Assembly: GCA_031254635.1 (NCBI GenBank)
Contig: JAIRUB010000105.1
Coordinates: 1 to 5,391 of the forward strand
DNA from: Prevotellaceae bacterium
GTDB lineage: Bacteria > Bacteroidota > Bacteroidia > Bacteroidales > UBA932
Reading direction: 5' to 3'
Length of the DNA: 5,391 nt
Under the pieces are notes generated by a model. It worked only from the letters and a program-made list of their open reading frames with translations. It ran no database searches and was not told where the DNA came from. This document shows positions 5,227 through 5,391 of this stretch, piece by piece; positions within the stretch are counted from its first letter, which is position 1; every line of letters begins with the position of its first letter. The translations under genes were made by a program, and so were the position numbers.

Positions 5227-5391
5227 GTGAATATTTTATAAATTATCGTTAAACGTAAGGCGTTAAGCGACCTGGTAGATTCAACAACTGAATGCAACTT
5301 TAGATTTTCAAATTTAGGAAGAAAATTTCTTTAGGAGAATAAAAGTTTAGATTTTTTCTTGGTCTATTATTGATTTTGTATTGTATTTCTT

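Noticed and set aside
5240..5275. Possible LytTR element (TACGTTTAA) and repeated CGTTAA upstream of aspS
   Set aside because: Only a single near-match with no partner at 12 bases, and regulation of a housekeeping tRNA synthetase by this regulator is unlikely.
5082..5297. 71-codon minus-strand frame overlapping the aspS start
   Set aside because: It is in another frame across the aspS promoter and N-terminus and shows no protein-like features. The aspS frame explains the region.

Overview
The window looks like a piece of a Bacteroidota (probably Bacteroidales) chromosome. The evidence is the AT-rich intergenic DNA, the absence of clear Shine-Dalgarno sequences, promoters close to the Bacteroidetes TTTG/TAnnTTTG type, and precursor peptides with a Bacteroidetes-style double-glycine leader. 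Every gene I can support lies on the minus strand, so biological order runs from right to left.

From the right, 3437-5194 is aspS (aspartyl-tRNA synthetase), a housekeeping gene visibly richer in G+C than the rest, with its own promoter at 5219-5226. Next comes a 355-base non-coding gap (3082-3436) holding a long imperfect foldback (about 3120-3284). The remainder reads as a compact accessory locus: a stand-alone LytTR DNA-binding regulator (2728-3081), an exported TraB/Tiki/ChaN-like protein with two GxxH motifs (1026-2627), two related Cys-rich double-glycine-leader peptides (645-848 and 232-459), and the first 36 codons of another gene running off the left edge (1-108).

The most informative pattern is regulatory. 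A 49-bp block repeated with 44 identities sits just upstream of both the TraB/Tiki-like gene and the first precursor gene. It carries a -33 TTTG, a 20-base spacer, a TTATTTTG box, and directly upstream a 9-bp element (ACCGTTCGT or ACCGTTCAT) that fits the LytTR binding consensus. Upstream of the precursor gene a second element lies exactly 12 bases away, which is the classic paired LytTR site with 21-bp periodicity. The neighbouring LytTR protein is the obvious candidate to bind both.

Rho-independent terminators follow the TraB/Tiki-like gene (971-999) and the second precursor (137-183). The precursors therefore look like a separately transcribed, strongly delimited unit, with the probable maturation and export genes beyond the left edge. 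My reading is a RiPP (ribosomally made, post-translationally modified peptide) locus in which a LytTR switch turns on two five-cysteine peptides together with a putative exported metalloprotease. The precursor class, the modification and the protease link are inferences, because the modifying enzymes lie outside the window.
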